From Blastococcus sp. MG754426 (GTDB lineage Bacteria > Actinomycetota > Actinomycetes > Mycobacteriales > Geodermatophilaceae): DNA of 53,579 nucleotides. This document shows, one piece after another, positions 53,548 through 53,579 of this stretch (positions are counted from its first letter, which is position 1; each line of letters starts with the position of its first letter). The translations under genes were made by a program, and so were the position numbers. Below the pieces are notes generated by a model that saw only the letters and a program-made list of their open reading frames with translations, was not told where the DNA came from and made no database searches. The stretch covers positions 1 to 53,579 of the forward strand of contig NZ_SSXC01000021.1 of NCBI RefSeq assembly GCF_021699055.1, written 5' to 3'.

Positions 53548-53579
53548 GTCTCTCCCTTGTCGAGAACGACGACCGGCCG

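Overview
The window is about 53.6 kb of very GC-rich DNA with the gene order and codon style of a high-GC actinobacterium. The blocks rne-rplU-rpmA-obg-proB, nadD-rsfS-gpgP-degV-comEA-comEC-holA-rpsT-lepA and hrcA-dnaJ2-rsmE are arranged much as in Mycobacterium. A tRNA-Sec with a CUA anticodon points to Geodermatophilaceae (Geodermatophilus, Blastococcus or Modestobacter type); that family call is an inference. UGA is the usual stop. I see UAG at only five ends (rne, WYL protein, selB, enoyl-CoA hydratase, response regulator) and no UAA.

Layout: (1) 1-6998, the end of RNase E/G, ribosomal proteins bL21 and bL27, the GTPase Obg, glutamate 5-kinase proB and peptide deformylase. (2) 7079-15327, a zinc-starvation island lying between proB and proA. 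It holds a membrane permease plus a His-rich DUF1980 partner, six ribosomal-protein paralogues that have lost their zinc ligands (bS18, uS14, bL33, bL28, bL31, bL32), a COG0523-like protein without a P-loop, a thioredoxin-like [2Fe-2S] protein, the repressor Zur, and the importer ZnuABC with unusual His-rich tails. Three related Zur-box-like palindromes precede its transcription units. (3) 15399-29405, proA, a MoxR/VWA pair, nadD-rsfS-gpgP, degV, the competence genes comEA-comEC, holA, a small hydrolase, rpsT and lepA. (4) 29505-34559, an lprG-type lipoprotein with its MFS partner, a broken HTH/Clp-N gene, a guanidine-III riboswitch upstream of a SugE/Gdx guanidinium exporter, an MDR oxidoreductase and a secreted protein of unknown function. 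(5) 34788-39625, a complete selenocysteine locus: selD, an HTH-less WYL protein, tRNA-Sec(CUA), selA and selB. (6) 39786-46633, a PH-domain protein, enoyl-CoA hydratase, hemW, a DksA/TraR zinc finger, and an ABC exporter with a DesKR-type two-component system whose ATPase gene carries an apparent frameshift. (7) 46637-53547, an Rv2375-like protein, CIRCE-hrcA-dnaJ2-rsmE and a PhnDCE-type ABC importer that most resembles the putative selenate transporters.

How the parts fit together: the island in (2) would spare and import zinc when zinc is low, by swapping zinc-binding ribosomal proteins for zinc-free ones while ZnuABC is derepressed. The locus in (5) makes selenophosphate, charges tRNA-Sec and delivers it to the ribosome. 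Because the anticodon is CUA, selenocysteine should be inserted at UAG instead of UGA, and the transporter in (7) may supply the selenium. A recurring promoter style is a TANNNT hexamer ending 6-8 nt before a start codon with no ribosome binding site, which suggests many leaderless mRNAs.
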